NCBI GenBank assembly: GCA_963726315.1
Contig: CAVSBZ010000005.1
Location: 1,302,001-1,366,000, forward strand
Direction of reading: 5' to 3'
From: FEB-25 sp963726315
GTDB taxonomy: Bacteria; Chloroflexota; Anaerolineae; Anaerolineales; UBA4823
Length of the DNA stretch: 64,000 bases
Shown here in pieces: positions 61,631 to 64,000 of this stretch. Positions within the stretch are counted from its first letter, which is position 1. Every line of letters begins with the position of its first letter. A program made the position numbers and the translations under genes. The notes beneath the pieces are model-generated. The model was not told the origin of the DNA. It ran no database searches and worked only from the letters and a program-made list of their open reading frames with translations.

Positions 61631-62629
61631 CTATCTAGGTGTGGGTGTAGGTGGTAACTCGGTAGCAGTTGGGGCGTGCGTGGCCGATGGTGTAATCGGA
61701 GTAATTGTCGGTGTAGGCGCGTTTGTGTTGCCCACTGTAGGTGTGGGTGTGTGAGCGACCTGACTGGGAGTGACTGTCTGGGAAGGCACCCGTGTGTCTG
61801 AAGGGCGAAGGGTGAGTGTGGATGTACGGGTCGGTGAAGGTGTTGTGCTGGGCACTGCAGTCGGCGGCTGACCTTCCACAGTAAACCGTCCTGAAGTTTT
61901 CCAGCTAGTCCCGACGAATATCTGCACTTCATATTCTCCAACCAGCCACATAGAGGGGTCTGGGTTCCAATCCGAATAGCCGATACCGCCTGTGCCGCCA
62001 TCCCAGGGATTGGTCTCATAATAGACCAGCTCACTACCAAAGTACCACAACGCCGACCATTGCGCACCGGGGGTCATCTTATCGTAAGTAAATTGGGCAT
62101 AAAGGTGACCGACCGGGTTTTGGAATACGGTTGCAGGATCTATTGGTAGGTAGTTTTTATCCAAGGCAGTGGCAAACTGCAAGGGACTGAATACTGCAGC
62201 TGGGTTAGGCGTGGTGGTGCTGGTGAAGGTATCTTCAATCGCCAGCGGCACATGCGGGGTGGGTGTGATGGTGGGTGTATCCGATACCGATGGCGTAGGC
62301 GTAATGCTGGGAGTGAGCGTGATGGTCGGAGTGAGGGTGATAGTGGGTGTTAATGTTATCGTTGGCGTGGTAGTTGATGTGATGGTCGGTGGAAAGTAAT
62401 GATAAGCGATGGGTTCCGCAAATCGCCTGGTGAGAATAGCTATGATGATAAAAACAACAGATAAGAACAGCATTCGCCATCCTGTCACCATTCTGTCGCG
62501 GCGCATTCTGAAGAATTTTAGCGAGCGGGCTTTGCGGATGGAACGAATACCAATCCATATCGTAATCGCTGCCAATATGGAAAGCATAACTATAAAAGTG
62601 ATGACGCCGGTATGGATGTCTAGCTTCAT
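61631..62629 (-). CDS. Membrane protein with Thr/Pro-rich linkers
   Basis: A 332-residue protein. Two membrane helices (about 7-26 and 50-68) enclose a basic loop (KARSLKFFRMRRDR). A Thr-Pro-Ile linker (about 82-125, TITLTPTITLTPT) leads to an extracellular domain of about 125 residues (AVFSPLQFATALDKNYLP, WSALWYFGSELVYYETNPW) of unknown family, then a second Thr/Pro/Ser tail (about 260-332). It appears to be a surface protein. I do not recognise the central domain. Confidence 0.7.
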   Translation of the reverse strand: MKLDIHTGVITFIVMLSILAAITIWIGIRSIRKARSLKFFRMRRDRMVTGWRMLFLSVVFIIIAILTRRFAEPIAYHYFPPTITSTTTPTITLTPTITLTPTITLTPSITPTPSVSDTPTITPTPHVPLAIEDTFTSTTTPNPAAVFSPLQFATALDKNYLPIDPATVFQNPVGHLYAQFTYDKMTPGAQWSALWYFGSELVYYETNPWDGGTGGIGYSDWNPDPSMWLVGEYEVQIFVGTSWKTSGRFTVEGQPPTAVPSTTPSPTRTSTLTLRPSDTRVPSQTVTPSQVAHTPTPTVGNTNAPTPTITPITPSATHAPTATELPPTPTPR

Positions 62630-62644
62630 AAAGAGTTGCGAGTG

Positions 62645-63412
62645 TTACTGGTTTTCGAGAGATACGGTGTTGCTTAGTTTACCGATCCCTTCTATGGCAG
62701 CTTCGACGATATCCCCGGGGTGAAGAGGGCTGATCCCGGCGGGTGTACCCGTCAAAATGATATCTCCTGCATCCAATGTCATGATCGAGGAAGCAAACGC
62801 AATCAGCTGATCGATATGGAAGATCATGTCACGTGTCGATGCCATCTGGCGCAGTTCGCCATTCACATGGCAGGTGATCATGGCATCGGCAGGGTTGAAT
62901 TCAGTCTCAATCCACGGACCTAATGGGCAAAAGGTATCAAACCCTTTACTGCGCGTCCACTGACCATCCTTACGCTGCAAATCACGGGCGGTTATATCGT
63001 TGGCAACCGTGTATCCGTAGATAAAACTTGCAGCTTCGGAGGGTTGTATCCATCGACCAGATTTTCCAATGACAACAGCCAGCTCGGCTTCATGATCTAC
63101 TTGCTCAGATTGGGGAGGCAGCAGGATGGTCTGGTTTGGGCCGATTACAGACGAAGGTGGCTTGAGGAAAAGCAAGGGAGTGGTTGGCACCTCAGCGTTC
63201 TGTTCCTTGGTGTGCTCGGCATAATTCCTGCCAACGCATAGGATTTTTCCTGGAAGGATTGGAGCGAGAAGTTGTACTTCATCCAGTGGAAGGCTGGCTT
63301 CCTGACGTTGGAACTCAGCAAATGGAGAGCCAACAAGCATGCCTACCTGCGAGTTATTTACCCAGCCATAATGAGCCGGTTCATTTTTCGTACGGTAGCG
63401 GATAAGACGCAT
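62645..63412 (-). CDS. Fumarylacetoacetate hydrolase family protein
   Basis: A 255-residue metal enzyme of the FAH superfamily. The catalytic part begins ILCVGRNYAEHTKE, with PPSSVIGPNQTI, the metal residues in VDHEAELAVVIGK, YTVANDITARDLQRKDGQW and GDIILTGTPAGISPL. Family members split acyl-pyruvates, decarboxylate oxaloacetate or act on aromatic breakdown products; the substrate is not evident. It starts 11 bp after the RpiR-type gene. Confidence 0.9.
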   Translation of the reverse strand: MRLIRYRTKNEPAHYGWVNNSQVGMLVGSPFAEFQRQEASLPLDEVQLLAPILPGKILCVGRNYAEHTKEQNAEVPTTPLLFLKPPSSVIGPNQTILLPPQSEQVDHEAELAVVIGKSGRWIQPSEAASFIYGYTVANDITARDLQRKDGQWTRSKGFDTFCPLGPWIETEFNPADAMITCHVNGELRQMASTRDMIFHIDQLIAFASSIMTLDAGDIILTGTPAGISPLHPGDIVEAAIEGIGKLSNTVSLENQ

Positions 63413-63423
63413 GATTTAGTAAA

Positions 63424-64000
63424 TTAGTCTTCTGGTTCTTGGATCCGAGTAGCCAGATCAGCTATTGCTTGTTCAGCACCCGAGAAACGCTGAGAGAATG
63501 ACCAATGGAGGGCTTCTACGAGGATATATATGATGGCACTGATCACAATCATACCACTGGTAGATGAGGGGTGCTCTGAGGCAGCCAGTACTACATTGGC
63601 TGAACGTGCCGTTGGAAGGGAGGCCGCTCCAACGATGGCAGCTGTGGGTATTTTTCGAGCCATTGCTTCAGCCAGTGAACGAGCAATAAATGGGGATTGT
63701 CCGGTGACATCAATAGCCAGAAGAAGGTCCTGTTTTGATGCGGTGTGCACGGTCCTCGCGAAATCGATAACCCCAGGACGAGCAATGTAAATCGGGAAAC
63801 CGCCTTGCTCGAGGAAGTAGACCAGGTTATACGCAGCTGGTTGGGCAGGAGATTCCACCAGTAAAATGATCCGGCGAGCGTTGCCGATTTCGTTGACCAA
63901 TTTTTCGATCGAGCTTATATCCAGCATTAAGCGCATTTGATCAAGCTCGTGGCTCAAGCTTTCCAGAGCACCGGTCACCACGGCAGGTAAAGAATCAGGT
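63424..64000 (-). CDS. MurR/RpiR family regulator, C-terminal SIS part (5' end beyond the window)
   Basis: The frame is open through the right edge, so the start lies outside. The visible 192 residues hold a SIS domain (ARRIILLVESPAQPAAYNLV, LLAIDVTGQSPFIARSLAEA, AAIVGAASLPTARSANVVL) as in RpiR-type regulators, where it binds sugar phosphates below an N-terminal HTH. The HTH is not seen. A stand-alone SIS protein starting at GTG 63981 is less likely because the frame continues upstream. Confidence 0.75.
   Translation of the reverse strand, partial: PDSLPAVVTGALESLSHELDQMRLMLDISSIEKLVNEIGNARRIILLVESPAQPAAYNLVYFLEQGGFPIYIARPGVIDFARTVHTASKQDLLLAIDVTGQSPFIARSLAEAMARKIPTAAIVGAASLPTARSANVVLAASEHPSSTSGMIVISAIIYILVEALHWSFSQRFSGAEQAIADLATRIQEPED

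Noticed and set aside
62169..62399. A Gly/Val-rich protein on the plus strand
   Set aside because: It is the antisense shadow of the Thr-Pro linker codons of the gene at 61631-62629.

Overview
The window looks like ordinary chromosome of a Chloroflexota bacterium of the Anaerolineae type. This is inferred from gene content, not from a marker tree: several lipoproteins with long Thr/Pro-rich linkers, a PATAN protein next to an MglA-like GTPase, an ADP-forming acyl-CoA synthetase beside a BioD-like protein, and a TtuA-type tRNA thiolase. About 60 genes are recognisable. Base composition is roughly even and most genes are core metabolism.

Layout. 1-7.0 kb: edge of a thiamine-diphosphate-dependent 2-oxoacid dehydrogenase, then a 1,416-residue sigma factor/anti-sigma/beta-propeller fusion followed by a dual-specificity-type phosphatase and an M48 protease in overlapping frames. 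7.1-8.4 kb: nitroreductase and a GxxExxY gene framed by 26-bp inverted repeats. 8.4-10.6 kb: putrescine carbamoyltransferase and agmatine deiminase. 10.7-16.4 kb (minus strand): BioD-like protein, frameshifted ADP-forming acetate-CoA ligase, lipoprotein, luciferase-like oxidoreductase, coiled-coil membrane protein. 16.5-22.1 kb: surE, then a pyrimidine operon (pyrC-pyrB-pyrFE-pyrD) behind a strong promoter and two tandem terminator-like hairpins; its DHOase and ATCase resemble the C-terminal half of animal CAD. 24.6-29.4 kb: TPP riboswitch, thiamine pyrophosphokinase and a thiamine-type ABC transporter. 29.4-31.3 kb: divergent PATAN/GTPase/response-regulator set. 31.4-32.0 kb: tRNA-Asn followed by four exact-length 132-bp repeats containing parts of that tRNA. 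32-36.8 kb: FmdB-like protein, TPR protein, LysM lipoprotein, site-2 protease, tRNA-Sec. 37-48.6 kb: SAM hydrolase, DegV, glutamine synthetase, queuosine genes (precursor transporter, queA), TtuA-like enzyme, upp, ruvB, family-5-like UDG and pyrimidine-nucleoside phosphorylase (the last two frameshifted). 48.6-52.8 kb: panE, two tandem histidine phosphatases, fmt, a PIG-L deacetylase, tRNA-Leu. 52.8-57.5 kb: a decayed accessory region with a tRNA-Leu fragment, a broken gene, an IS66-type insertion sequence with exact 8-bp target duplication, and several short elements with the same ends. 57.5-64 kb: PHP and DUF362 proteins, pseudouridine catabolism (psuK-psuG), a membrane protein, an FAH-family enzyme and a truncated RpiR regulator.

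Themes. Pyrimidine metabolism recurs (de novo synthesis, upp, pyn, psuKG, UDG). Five genes are each broken by one extra base in or beside a short homopolymer, which suggests consensus errors at least as much as real decay. The strongest unexplained structures are the tRNA-Asn repeat array, the partial tRNA-Leu duplication, and the family of short elements that share IS66-type ends.
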